Part shown: in pieces, positions 11,860 through 22,886 of the stretch | Layout: the number at the start of each line of letters is the position of its first letter | Numbering within the stretch: position 1 is the first letter of the stretch | Assembly: GCA_028554645.1 (NCBI GenBank) | Contig: JAQOOI010000060.1 | Location: 23,501 to 87,500, forward strand | Direction: 5' to 3' | DNA from: Omphalotus guepiniiformis | Taxonomy: Eukaryota > Basidiomycota > Agaricomycetes > Agaricales > Omphalotaceae | DNA: 64,000 nt | Notes under the pieces: model-generated | What the model saw: only the letters and a program-made list of their open reading frames with translations | Told to the model about the DNA's origin: nothing | Database searches by the model: none | Translations under genes and position numbers: made by a program

Positions 11860-12740
11860 TTTAAACGAATTAGGTATTTGTTATTAATATAGCCAAAAAA
11901 AATCATAAACCACCTTCTATTTAAGTCTTTATTACTATTATCAGTAAAACTACCTAAATCATATTGTACTGTGATCATATCTTTACTTGATATTGAAGCT
12001 TTTCTTAATAAAAGTATTGCAAAAGGTGCACCTATAAAAGCAAATAAAGCTAAATTAATATCTCTATGCTTTTGTAGATTTTTAATTTCATAGTATTTAT
12101 ATCTGTAGGAAAAGGTCTATAATAAAACAAATTTATAATAAGATCGCATCATTAAACCATAACCAGCTGCATTAAACAACAATAGGTAATGCTTGTAATG
12201 TTATATGACCTTTATTTAAAATATATTCCCTCGCCTCCTTTAGGACGGCGCTACAATTTTTTAAATTATCCACAATTTCATTAAGAGTAATATCACCAAA
12301 TTTTTTTAATGGTTTATTTTGGTTAATGACTCTAAAAGATTCTTTTCACTTTCGGTATTTTCAGCTATTTTTTCAGTAATTGTTGTTTTAAAGCTATCTT
12401 TATCATTATCATATAAATCTGAAACATAATTAAATAAATCAAGAACAGTTACTGTTTTTCTTCCTCGCTCCGCGACTCTATCTTCTTTAAAATTTTCTAG
12501 TAATTCACTTAATCTTTTTTCATTTATTAGACTAGGATCCATATTAAATCTTTTTTCTAAATAATTAGAAATTAAATCTACACCTCGCTCCGCGACAAAC
12601 AATTTTATATTTTTACTTAGATCTATAAATTTACCATTTTTATCTATTAGCCAAGGAAAACTTTCACTATAAGATGAAATTTGTGGGGATTGCTCCGCAA
12701 ACGACTTAAATGGAACTAAACTTTCACTTTTTCCATTCAA
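11860..12740 (-). pseudogene. Plasmid-like membrane protein, broken; third SYNK-family member
   Basis: The 5' part is an open frame of 144 codons (12306-12740, ATG at 12740). It has polar, acidic composition and twice contains the words VAERGVD and VAERGRK, which are translated small GC clusters (CGCTCCGCGAC core). Reading continues downstream through frame changes: KFGDITLNEIVDNLKNC, a cluster at 12235-12260, NAAGYGLMMRSYYKFVLL, RPFPTDI, then KHRDINLALFAFIGAPFAIL and LLRKASISSKDM. The SYYKFV-RPFPT word matches the 10.2 kb frame. Predicted layout: acidic N-terminus, then one or two membrane helices. Function unknown. Confidence 0.5.
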
Positions 12741-13008
12741 AACGAACTAATTGTAAATTAGATAAAACGTTCATTTACAATAGCATATCCAATAGAATTA
12801 TCTTCTGATTCTATATTTTGAAACACATTATTAAAAAGAAGATAACGTTACAGCATTTGTATGAATAAAATTTATAGTATACCTATTTTTATTTAAATTT
12901 ATTATTTTATTTGTCTTTAGCATTGTTTTTTTTTTTAATCAGGTTTCTGGCTTAGCCGTAAATAAAATTAAAGATAATAACTGTGAGTTAGTTTCATCTA
13001 TAGGAAAA

Positions 13009-16000
13009 CTAGTTACTTCCCCAAAAATAAACTGCGATAAATAGAAACAACCAAACAACATCCACAAAGTGTCAATAAAGGATAGCTGTTTCAATACCAA
13101 GGTGACCTTGTTTTGTAACATTATAGTTAATGGATTCTAATAAAACCAATAAAAATAAAGATAGTTCCAATAATAACGTGTACAATATGTTATCGTAAGA
13201 GCTCTTTATCTCTCACATCCATTTTTTTCAAAATGGTTCAGACTATGTTATCAAATAAGAATTAGTAGCTGTCCACCCTTTTCCCTGCTAAAAGCAGGGC
13301 TCGCGGTTTGCATAAGCAAGAGGAAAGGGAAGAGAGTATTATATCTTATTGGTGGGCATTCGTGGTAGAATTATCTTAAATAAAGTAATCATCTACTAGT
13401 CGTTGAACCTTCGTATATTACTAATTTTTAAAATATGGCTATTAGGTACAAGAGCACCGTGGAACCAAAAAAAAAAATTTTTTTTTTTCTTTATTTAATA
13501 TACGCTTGGTTGCATATTGTCCTCCATATAATTACAATATTATATTTAACCAAAACCCTCCCTACTTTAAGGTTTCCATAACTCACAGGCTCACATTATG
13601 GCAGGCCAGAGTGGGCTGTGCTTGACCAGTGATTGGGTCGCGTTATTGCCCTAAGCAAGAGGGAGATCCTTTGCCTTTGTATAAGCAGAAGTTTTCTTTG
13701 CAGGGTCACCCTGCTATTGCAATTCAGTAATTCACTGTTTTGTAAATTGCTTTTGCTAAAGCAAGCGGGTGCGAGTATCACTATTGTGTGGGTCGATATA
13801 ATAATTATATAATAAGGATTTTTATGCAATTAACCCACTTTTCTGTCAATTATATAAAAATATCGTATAATTTATATTATATACGATTTAAAAAAAAGAT
13901 TAGATTTTATAAGCCAAAAATAAATTTATAATTTTTATAAGTTTGACCTGTAAATATACAATTCTTAATATTTGTTCTTCCAATTTTTAAAGCTTTACTA
14001 CATTCACTTTAAACTAGAGTAAGAAAATCTATTATTACTCTCATCTATAGCAATTACTTTTAATTTTTCAGAGACTAAATTATTAGTACCTCATTAAAAA
14101 TCTTACTCCGTTTTTAGATCTCATAAGGAGAAGGTAAAGAAAAAAGATAAGATATTTTAGGTAAAATAGTAGTGCCAAGCATAGTAACCTCTTCTTTCAA
14201 ACCTTTGCCATCATACACATTAACTCCCTAAAGATAGTTTGTTGTGGTCGTCTTTGCTAAAGCAGGAGCGAGTGAGTATTTATTTTGGTAAGATATCTAT
14301 TAAAATACTTAAACCTGATGGTATATGTGTATCTTGTTTACAAATATATGTGTAGAGGCTTTGCTTACGAACTCACTAAAATGAGGGTGCTGCGCAAGAG
14401 ATGAGGAGTGAGTGAGTAGTTAATCTAAAATTATTCATATGAGACTTTATTTCATTTATTAAATTTAAACCTTCGGCTAATCTATGATAACCATAAAAAT
14501 AGATGCAAACCAAAATAGACCAATCACAAAAATCTAGATATTTCTTACTTTTTAAAATTTTAAAATTAGAGTTATTATAAAGAGGAATAATCACATTTTT
14601 TAAAAAGTGTATATTATTAATTCTAAAGTTACCGTAGGATTAGAATTTGGTAAATATTTACGTGGTAATGTAATATTTAAGTTACCATATTTTAAATACT
14701 CCTTTAATACTTTGAAAATAATTCTAATTCCTTTTCATGGTTTTCAAATTTTAATCTTGGACCTATTTTAGAAATAGAAAAACTAGCATCACCATCTGTA
14801 AATCCACCTAATCAATAATCAGATATAAGTATATCTTTCTTATTTCTAGATCGAGAGCTTGCATTTACGTTTTTCATTTCAAGATAATATTTAATTACTT
14901 CTAATTTTCCTTCAAAAGATAAATGTTTTTATTTTTAATTAAATAACAGTTTTTTCAAACATTAAAAATTGATAATATTTGGAACTATTTAATTGAGCAT
15001 GTTTGAAAATAGGTAAAATTAATTTATTAATGATTTTTGGTCATTAAAACAAAATAAATTACATCTTTTACCTGAAATTGAAAATATGTCCACAATTTAA
15101 TTTGGTTTGAATAAATTTTAATACAAATAAATCATCAATATGTAGACCTATTTGAAAAGTTACAATAATACTATTATAAGTGTTATCTTTGAGATTTCGA
15201 AGGACTGACATTAAAATTACCCTCTGCATCGGTTAAAAACCTGCTAACCATTGTAAAAATTTTGTATCTAAATAAAATGATTTGTTCCCATCCTTCGGCA
15301 ATTGCAAAGGCTCCGTTTGTTGAGTTAATACAAAGTTTGATTTTTCCACATCACTCTCACCTTTCGCTGCCCTAAAGCAGCGGGTGGGTGTATAGGTCTA
15401 CTATGAACTAAATTAAAATTAAATCTGCGGCACCTCATTTCTTCGAAGAAATAGCACCACCTCTATTTAAGTAGCCTTTGCAGGCTTCTCAGTTAGATAG
15501 CCCCTTTAAAAGCTGACCACAGATCCTTAAAGGAAGAAGTAGATTAAGTAGGTTTACTTTAAAATAAGAACTTTTGTTTATATAATTGGTAGGGGCTCCA
15601 TTAATTAACCCATGTAGACCCGTTGAAGCATAAAAAGAAGAACCAAATACACTATCAGAAATAGAAAAACCAGATTCTGTATATTCAATATATTGAAATA
15701 AATGTAAATACAACAGCTAATACAATAGTAATAAAAAAAACTATTTATAGTAAATATTCTTTTTCCAGCTATAAAAGCATGGTGGACCGTAAGTAATAAA
15801 TGCTCCACTAGATAATAATAAAAAAGTATTAAGTAATGAAATAGAAAATGGATTTAAAGGTACAATACCTAAAGGAGGTCAGTATCCTCCTATTTCTACA
15901 CTAGGTACTATACTAGAGTGGAAGTAAGCTCAAAATACAGATAAAAAAGCAAAAACTTCACTAATTACAAAAAGTATAAATCCTATCATTAAACCATTTT

Positions 16001-16262
16001 TTACTTCTTTTGTATGATTTCCTAATAAACTTCCCTCTGTATTTACATCTCCTAATCAAAAGTACATTACTGATGATGTTAAAATAAAACCTAAAAATAA
16101 TAATCATCCACCATTATTAAAACCATGCATATATAAAACAGCTCCTATTGCCATAAAAAATAAAGTTCAACTTATTAAAAAAGGCCAAGGAGATTGGTCA
16201 ACAAGATGATAAGTATGAGACTGAAATTTATTTTTATTTTGAATTAATTGTAAATTTGTCAT
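13009..16262 (-). CDS. cox3: Cytochrome c oxidase subunit 3, two exons, frameshifted
   Basis: Core membrane subunit of complex IV. Exon 1 is 15608-16262 (ATG at 16262, starts MTNLQLIQ), exon 2 is 13009-13182 (TAG at 13009-13011). Family words: [71 protein letters not shown], then [16 protein letters not shown] and [23 protein letters not shown] codes Trp at several conserved sites. The first ~158 codons are clean; then there are four single-base insertions (extra C near 15787, extra T in a T run near 15750, another near 15717, and one in exon 2 near 13134). The exons total 829 bp; without four bases this is 825 bp (274 codons plus stop), a normal cox3 length. Either sequence error or a recently dead copy. 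Confidence 0.85.
13183..15607 (-). other. Group I intron in cox3
   Basis: Exon 1 ends with T after GGTCTACATGGG, splitting a Leu codon; the intron ends with G at 13183 and exon 2 resumes TACACGTTATT, restoring GLHV. A catalytic core is readable near the 3' end: GGTTCAACGACTAG (about 13400-13420) pairs as P7 with ACATAGTCTGAACC (about 13232-13248). Last exon base U and last intron base G follow group I rules. A broken homing endonuclease frame lies inside. Confidence 0.8.
14385..15330 (-). pseudogene. LAGLIDADG homing endonuclease, broken, in cox3 intron
   Basis: Two LAGLIDADG-type motifs are readable in different frames: FLQWLAGF followed by [10 protein letters not shown] (about 15205-15260) and [16 protein letters not shown] (about 14775-14825). 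Between and after them sequence typical of the family continues ([29 protein letters not shown] at about 14420-14480), but single-base changes and stops interrupt it repeatedly. The 3' end runs into a GC cluster at about 14380. Such proteins normally cut the intronless allele to spread the intron, and some assist splicing; this one cannot be made intact as written. Confidence 0.75.
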
Positions 16263-16263
16263 A

Positions 16264-16720
16264 AAATTTTGTTTTTACTCACTAATGTGGTGTTGACATC
16301 AAGATGTAATTTTTTATTTAAGCTAGAAATAATTTATAAATTTGTTGCTAAATTAAAAACTCACTCACTTACTTACATTAGTGATAGTAAGCCTTAGCAA
16401 AAGAGAAAAATTAAATCCCTCTCTTGCTGTAGCAGCTAGCTACCGCCGACCGCCTAGCAAACGCATAGCAAATGCCTCCCCTACCCCTGCTAAAGCAGGG
16501 GAGGGGAGCGGTGCCTAGCAAATGCCTAGCGAACGCAACACTGCATATTTTTATAAAAATATTTAGCCATTTATCTAATATTTTAATATATTTATATAAA
16601 AATAAAATAAAAAGAAAAATAATTTTTTTAATTAAATTTAAACATAAAAATGTTCATAGTTGATTGCTTAATATAGTATATAACACAGTATTAATTGTGC
16701 TATATTTTTATTCTCTTTTA
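16264..16720. repeat. cox3 5' flank, copy 1 of a segmental duplication
   Basis: Directly upstream of the cox3 start. It is repeated at 35162-35640 in the same orientation, from ATTTTGTTTTTACTCACTAA to GTGCTATATTTTTA-TCTCTTTT, with small cluster differences (a CCCCTACCCC cluster is present here, a tandem GTGATAGAGATA is present there). Further matches continue at 17755-17840 versus 35725-35810 and 18040-18080 versus 35920-35965. So the duplicated tract originally spanned atp9, which is missing from copy 2. Confidence 0.9.
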
Positions 16721-17277
16721 TTAATTTATTATAAATATATAATTAATATTATTATAATATAATGAGAGTATAATGTATAAATTTGAAATGATAATTAGTA
16801 AATTAAGTAAAATATAAAAACTATAAAAATTAATCACAATTATCATCTCAAATATTTATAGGTTTAATAGTACTTTCGTATAAATTTTTATCTTTAAATC
16901 TTTTAAAAAAAACAAATTTTGTGTTGGTAATTCAATCCTAAAAAAAAAATTGTTGTACAAGAATAAATAAATAATTAGGTTGTTTTTATCTTGCCTTCGT
17001 CACTGCTGGCAAATATTTTAATTAAATATTTTAGTTTTAATTTATTATAGTCTAAGTAGCATTATTTACTCACTTTTACATTTGCTTTACCTTAGTTAGA
17101 GTTAGTAAATGTGTTCGCTAAGGCTTGCCTAACTTTAGTTTACTTTAACTAGCTTATTAAGCATTTGCTAAATAAGCTAGAGTAAGTGTTATAAACAGTA
17201 TGTTTAAAAGAATAATTGTGAGCAGTAAAAGTTTTAAGGGGTAAAAGTTTCAATTAATTTTTTTTTAATAAAATTTA

Positions 17278-17499
17278 TTATGAATATAATAATAAGAATG
17301 CTACCATTAATGCGAATAACCCTGTAGCTTCTGCTAAAGCGAAACCTAAGATAGCATAAGTAAATAATTGTCCTCTAATTTGAGGATTTCTTGCTGTAGA
17401 TGATATTAAAGAAGAAAAAATTACACCAATACCTACTCCGGCTCCGATTAAACCTGAACATGCTATACCTGCTCCTATATATTTTGCTGCTGCTAACAT
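17278..17499 (-). CDS. atp9: ATP synthase subunit c (subunit 9)
   Basis: Proteolipid of the F1Fo ATP synthase rotor ring in the inner membrane. 73 codons from the ATG at 17499. Two helices joined by a polar loop: helix 1 is Gly-rich ([20 protein letters not shown]), the loop has the conserved RNPQ (residues about 38-41), and helix 2 ([20 protein letters not shown]) carries the proton-binding Glu in ALAEATGLF. Length matches fungal Atp9. No frameshift. It is isolated, with gene-free DNA on both sides. Confidence 0.97.
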   Translation of the reverse strand: MLAAAKYIGAGIACSGLIGAGVGIGVIFSSLISSTARNPQIRGQLFTYAILGFALAEATGLFALMVAFLLLYS

Positions 17500-17520
17500 A
17501 AGAAAAAAAAATTATTAAAA

Positions 17521-18430
17521 AATAATCTAATATTATATTTATAAATAGCGTCTAACATCCTAAAAAATATTATTATACAACTTTAACTATTCTCTAGCTT
17601 AGGAAATTAAACTTAGTTGTTATGTTGCTAAAGCAAAAAAGTTAAAGCACTCCCGCTAATGCGATAACTTTAATTTTGGAGTATGTGTGTATAAAAATAT
17701 TAAAACAAAAATAAAATTAATAAAATAAATAATTAAGACTCTTTTATCACTATCTCATAATAATTTATATTAATAAAATTCTAATTTTACTTATTAATTC
17801 CTAAGCTAAAGCTGGGCTGCTTCCCTACAATTTATGTAAAAAAAAGCGCTGCTTTAGCAGCCGCCGAAGGCTCGCTCCCTGCTTTAGCAGCCCCAGCTTT
17901 AGCAGCCCCAGCTTTAGCAGCCCTCGCTTTTCCTGCTTTATTTTAGTTATGGCTTGCTCCTTTGCTTTAGCAATGAGCTGCTACGCAGGGGTGCGAGAAA
18001 AAAACAAAAAACACAAAAAAGTGTAATACTTCTCCGCAGCTCCGCAGGAAAAACCTATAAGCTCCTAAAATCAATGTCCTTATATACTACTTATCTTTAT
18101 TATTATCTAAACTAGCCTCATTATTATTATCAAAATCTTTATTATTTAATTTATAATTTTTTTAATAAAATCATTTAATTCATTATTATTTCGCTCGCTG
18201 CGCGAGCGCCTGCTTTAATTTTTTTCTTTCTATTTTTTTAATTTTCTTGATTAATAGCTTTATTTTTATTAACTTCATTTTTTCCCCCTTCCGCCTTCGG
18301 CGACCGCCGTCCCCTGCTTTAGCTAGGGGTTGCTAAAGCAAGAGGGAGTATCAACTATTTTCTTTAATTTTAAAATATCTAATTTTAAATTATTTCGCTC
18401 GCTGCGCGAGCGCCAGCTTTTTTTTAAGTT
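17521..18430. repeat. Gene-free DNA with GC clusters
   Basis: No gene seen. Contains TGCTTTAGCAGC-type clusters (17840-18000) and short tracts duplicated at 35.7-35.97 kb. Weak coiled-coil-like minus frames appear near the 18.4 kb end. Confidence 0.6.
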
Positions 18431-18745
18431 CTTCAATGATTTTATCCTCTTTAACATTTGATCTAATTAATTCTTCTGTTTCAATAATATTTTTTTAATA
18501 TAAAGATAATATGTCATTAAGAGGGTCTTAAATTTAAATTTTTTCTTTTCCTGCTTTAGCAGCTCCCTCTTGCTTATGCAATTCTCGCCCCCCCTGCCTG
18601 CTTTAGCTGCTTTAGATGCTTTTGCTGCTGCTTTAGCAGTGGAGTAATGCTGGCGCAGCGCTTCAAAAATATAATTTCTTAATATTAAAATTAAATTTAT
18701 AGAACTTAGAGAATAATTTTTAATATATTGCAATTTTTTATACAA
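18430..18745 (-). pseudogene. Unknown frame with Ala/Lys-rich cluster insert
   Basis: An open frame from the ATG at 18745 (92 codons) reads a basic, AT-coded stretch, then TAKAAAKASKAAKAGRGG, which is a translated GC cluster, then basic sequence again. Just before its stop another frame takes over with NIIETEELIRSNVKEDKIIE and ELKKKLALAQRAK, a short coiled coil ending in a cluster. So the gene seems interrupted by a one-base shift near 18485. Unknown function; the style is that of the plasmid-like frames. Confidence 0.35.
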
Positions 18746-18840
18746 ATAAATTTTCTTATTTTTCTCGCACTTGCTAAAGCAGCAGCGAGAGCGAGCGCAG
18801 CGACAAATATTTTTTTGTTTTTATTTAAAAATTAAAACTC

Positions 18841-19332
18841 ATCATTTAAAACAGAATCTATTTTTTTATTAATATCTTTTTTAACTATAAAAATAATATT
18901 TTGTATTTTATATATTTCTTTATATAATTTGAAATCTATTTTATTACTAGTAAATACCTAATCACTAAAACAAAGATGTAATATTTGAACAGATTCATTG
19001 AGATTTGTAACATAAAGAAAATTACTTAAATTTTCTTCTCCCTCTCGCTTCTCGTTTGCGCAGCACCCTCCCCTTTTGCTCCCTCCCGCCCGCTTGCTGT
19101 AGCCCCGTTCGCTCCTTTGCTTTAGCAAGGAAATCGAGGGTGCGACAGCTAAAGCAAGGGAGAAAATAATATAAATATTAACTCTTAACTGCTTAATATT
19201 AATAGAATTATTTAAAGTTATTACTTTTATAATCGAAGGTATTAAACTTTTAAATTGAAAACCACTCTTTCTAAATCTAAAACCTTCTTTAACATTATTA
19301 TCTTTTTTAGATGAAACATAATAAATTTCCAT
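18841..19332 (-). pseudogene. Unknown Asn/Lys-rich frame with one TAG
   Basis: From the ATG at 19332 (MEIYYVSSKKDNNVKEGF) the frame runs 124 codons to a TAG at 18958-18960, then continues in the same frame with FTSNKIDFKLYKEIYKIQNI to a TAA near 18841. Residues about 67-100 are a translated GC cluster (RSERGYSKRAGGSKRGG). The flanking sequence is Ile/Asn/Lys-rich. Read with 19465-19878 it could be one protein, but a cluster and frame change separate them. I do not recognise the family. Confidence 0.35.
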
Positions 19333-19464
19333 AGTCCCGCCATCTTTAATTCAAGAATAATTATTTTTTAAATTGTGTTTGTGTATTGTGTATTATTTTT
19401 TCACCCTTGCTTTCTTAGGCAAGCGACCCCGCAGCTAAAGCAGGGGAGGGATAATCAATTTCAA

Positions 19465-19878
19465 TTATTGTTTTCTGCCTGGTGCGCGAGCGCTCGCGCA
19501 GCGAGAGCGAGGCAAGGAATTATTTTTTAAATCTGAAACTACTAATCTTAAAGAATAAAATAAATCCATCTCAAATTTGTTACCTGTTCTCTGAGAACTC
19601 AAATGACTATTATTTAAAGAAAATATTAAATATTTAATCTTATTAATATCTATAATTTGATTAAACTTTACACCTTTAACTCCTAACAATTTATTTAAAT
19701 TTTTATAATCTTTTGTTAAACTAATATCATAATTTTTTTTTTCTTTTAATTCATTAGTATCATTATTACTGTGCTGTTCTTCTTTTACAAATCTAGATAT
19801 ATTATTTAAAGAGTCACTAAGATTCTTTCTTAAAGATAAATCACTTAAATACTTAAAATTAACCAGATCTTTACGCAT
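19465..19878 (-). CDS. Hypothetical protein, cut at C-terminus by a GC cluster
   Basis: 137 codons from the ATG at 19878. Residues 1-120 are polar and Lys/Asn/Leu-rich with no membrane helix (words LGVKGVKFNQIIDINKIKYL, KFEMDLFYSLRLVVSDL). The last ~15 residues (PRSRCASARAPGRKQ) are encoded by a GC cluster at 19478-19515, so the true C-terminus was probably longer and may have continued into the frame at 18841-19332. Unknown function. Neighbours on the same strand are similar unknown frames. Confidence 0.45.
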   Translation of the reverse strand: MRKDLVNFKYLSDLSLRKNLSDSLNNISRFVKEEQHSNNDTNELKEKKNYDISLTKDYKNLNKLLGVKGVKFNQIIDINKIKYLIFSLNNSHLSSQRTGNKFEMDLFYSLRLVVSDLKNNSLPRSRCASARAPGRKQ

Positions 19879-19879
19879 T

Positions 19880-21185
19880 ATAATTCTATTAATAAAATTA
19901 GTTATTGTTATTTTCCGCTCCGCGATCGCTCCGCGTTTTTTTATATTTCAAGCACCCTCCCGCTGCTTTAGCACCCTGCTTTAGCACCCTGCTTTAGCAG
20001 CAAATGCGAAAGGGTGGGCGCGAAAGGTGTAAAAAGAGTTTTTATAATATTATTTAGTTAAGCTGAAACACTCACTCACCAATCACAATCACCAATCACC
20101 AATCTCCATTCAACAATCACCAAAGGTGGAGGAGGGACTATCAAATCCACACTAAATAAGTAGTGTTACTCTTAAACACTCGCTGCTGCTTTAGCAAGAA
20201 AGGTGATTGTCTGCACTGCTACGCACTACTACATCATCCTTTCTACCTAGACACAGTGCTGCTTAAAACTAAGAAGGTAAGCTTTTTACCTCCGCTTTTT
20301 GTTTTTTTTATGTTTTAACTAAACTTTTTAAATTAAATAAAAAGATACTTTTTTAATATTAATATAAGTAAAATCTCTCGCTCCCTGCTTTAGCACCCCT
20401 CGCTCTAAGCAACAGCTAAAGCAGGAATGGGAGGGGCGCGAAAACTTATTTTTAATTAAACATTTTATAATTTATTTAATTATTTATATTACAACCTCCC
20501 TGCGCTAACGATTGCTACTCAAACTCAATCTAACTATAAATACCCTCGCTCACCACCCCATAAGGGAAAGGGCGCTTGTATTAAAATATTAATCGTTTGA
20601 GGCCTTTAAATGTGATTATATAAGATTAATTTTCTATAGTTAACACGCTTTTACCTCCTTTATTTTTCAATGTTTTATACATCTTCTGCTCCCTCAGCTA
20701 AAGCAGGAAGAGGGATAGTAGCCCTTCCTTAGATATTTTTTAAAAAATTAAATAGAAGGAGAGATAGTTCAGTAATGATTAAATTAATTATAATATAGTA
20801 AACCTTGCTATGATATGTGCTGATGTACTTTAAAAAAAATAATAATTGCCTACATATAGCTGGTAAGTATTGGTGAATAGAAAAGGAGCGCTACCTTCTT
20901 CCTTAAATGAAGGTGGTGTGTACAATGCAACCTACACAATTAACTGAAAAAATAGCTACTGCTAAAGCAAAACTGTTGAACAAAGCTTATATTTAAAATT
21001 AAAAAAAAAAAGGGATATTAGGACCAGCTAATTCCATATTGCGGGGCTCTTCACATTAGTGAGGGAGCGCTCGCTCTCGCTGCTGTTTTAGCAAGTGCGA
21101 GATAATTAAGGAAAAAAAAAAATTTTTTAGGCTTATCGATAAATAGTGCTAGCGCAGTGAATAATTGTTTTGCTTAATCATTTTT
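19880..21185. repeat. Gene-free DNA with GC clusters
   Basis: No gene seen. Contains TGCTTTAGCACCC tandem clusters at 19965-20005, short CACCAATCAC repeats at 20080-20120, and poly-A/T tracts. Confidence 0.6.
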
Positions 21186-21574
21186 TTAGTATAAAACTAT
21201 AATATTTATAAAAATAGAAGCGATACTAATAAAAAATATTAAAGAAAAACTTAGTATTAGATAATATTTTTTAAATTTTAATCTTAGCCTTAAAAAAAAA
21301 GCTAATTTAGGAAACCTTTCTTTTAAATTAAAGTATTTTATGATCTCATTTCCTTGCTAAAGCAAAGCGCTGACAAAATATTAGATAAAATAATACATAT
21401 TAATGTTAACACTATTAGATGGTATAAAGCAGATAATTTTAATAAACTTAATGAATTTAGATAATCATAAAAAGAGTTTAAGAAAGAGTCTGAGTTAAAA
21501 TTAGAAACTAGATTACTTTTACCACTTAAAGCTTCAACTATTCTGTTAACAGCTTCTCCTCCCTGCTTTAGCAC
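21186..21574 (-). pseudogene. Plasmid-like two-helix membrane protein, frameshifted by a cluster
   Basis: The ATG frame from 21574 gives a polar N-terminus (FNSDSFLNSFYDYLNSLSLL), a helix (LYHLIVLTLICIILSNILSA), then a small cluster (CFSKEM, around 21345-21365) that shifts frame. The other frame continues GNEIIKYFNLKERFPKLAFF, a basic stretch, then a second helix (ILSFSLIFFISIASIFINII) and TAA at 21186. The layout (helix, FPKLA-type basic linker, helix) matches the frames at 34484, 39548, 42193 and, more weakly, 43606. I infer one family of mitochondrial-plasmid membrane proteins of unknown role. Confidence 0.55.
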
Positions 21575-22511
21575 CCCTGCTTTAGCACCTCTCGCTCTAA
21601 GCGAAAGCTAAAGCAGGAATGGGGCGGGGATCCCCTCGCTATAAGCGACAGCTAAAGCAGGAATGGGTCCCCTACCCCTCCCCCAGCTAAAGCAGCCAGC
21701 CCCTTTGGGGAGGGGAAGGGGTAGGGGAGGGGAGGGGAAGAATATTCTAGATCAGAACCCCTCGATTCCAAACTCCCTTCAGCACCTCATTCAAAAAAGT
21801 TACATATAATCATATTAATGATAAGGCAAATTTTTATTACACTAAAATATATAAAAACATAAAACATAAAACATAAAACGTAAAACATATTAAATAAATA
21901 AATAATATTAGTGATAATAAAAAGCACTCTCCCCTTCCCCTCCCCTGCTAAAGCAGGGGGGGAAGGGGAGGGGAGTGGACTCCAACCTTAACCAACGATT
22001 AACTTGCTTAAAGGAATAAGGTAAGTGAGGGGCTAGCACACTAAACTTATTTGAGATTATGAATCTCACCTTCTAAGTTAAAGAAAATTTAAATTAAGGT
22101 TAGTTATACAACTTAAATTAGCCAAGAAAGAATTATATCTCTCTCTAATAAAGTGATCTCCAAATTAAAAAAGGGGCTCTTATCCCCCCCCCCATCGCAA
22201 AGCGAGGGACCCCTTTTTTTTTTTGCTAAAGCAGGGCTGCTAAAGCAGGGGAGCTAAAGCAGGGAGAGACTAAGTAACTAAATCTTTACTTTTTAATATT
22301 TTATTAATATGAAAATAAGATTAGACTTAAAATTTAATTTAGTATTAACATTAATTTATTAGTATAATTATATTATTTAGATATTTTCATTTTTTCCCTC
22401 CCTCGCTCTAAGCGACAGCTAAAGCAGGAACGCTCCGTACGGATTGCATAAGCAAGAGGGAACGGTAAACTTAAAAATATAATACTGTTATAATTTAATA
22501 GGGGTTTAATT
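21575..22511. repeat. Gene-free DNA with GC hairpins
   Basis: No gene seen. Prominent hairpins at 21660-21740 (CCCCTACCCC against GGGGTAGGGG) and 21930-21975, plus AAACATAAAACATAAAACG-type short repeats at 21855-21890. Confidence 0.6.
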
Positions 22512-22886
22512 TTATTTTTTTTTTGATATAGTTTCTGCATTAGATAATTTAATGGCTCCTGAACCTAATTCTAAAACAAAACCTATTGTTATAATAATAA
22601 AAAATATAATTGCAATAGTAAAACCAAAAGTACTAATATGGTATAGTGTAACAGAAACAGGCATTAGCAGTAAAATTTCAAGATCAAAAACTAAAAAAAG
22701 TAAACCTACAATATAAAAATGAATTTGAAAAGTAGATCTAGTTTGACCCTCTATACTTAAAAATCCACATTCATAAGGTGATACTTTAGATTCATCAGGT
22801 TTGTGAAAAGATAAAAAAAAATTTAAAACTAAAAAAACAATAGAAAGTAAAGGCACCAGAATAAATAAAAACAATAAATTATTCAT
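22512..22886 (-). CDS. nad3: NADH dehydrogenase subunit 3
   Basis: Small membrane subunit of complex I. 124 codons from the ATG at 22886, intact. Three helices are evident, with the conserved loop word KVSPYECGF (about residues 35-43) whose Cys is the family's conformation-sensitive residue, and YIVGLLFLVFDLEILLLMPV carrying the conserved acidic residues of helix 2. The start codon shares one base with the nad2 stop (TAATG), an arrangement common in fungal mitochondria, implying co-transcription. No cluster insertions. Confidence 0.97.
   Translation of the reverse strand: MNNLLFLFILVPLLSIVFLVLNFFLSFHKPDESKVSPYECGFLSIEGQTRSTFQIHFYIVGLLFLVFDLEILLLMPVSVTLYHISTFGFTIAIIFFIIITIGFVLELGSGAIKLSNAETISKKK

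Noticed and set aside
22040..22090. Hairpin TGAGATTATGAATCTCA, whose minus strand shows a CAT loop like a tRNA-Met anticodon arm.
   Set aside because: No matching acceptor stem or T arm can be drawn around it on either strand.
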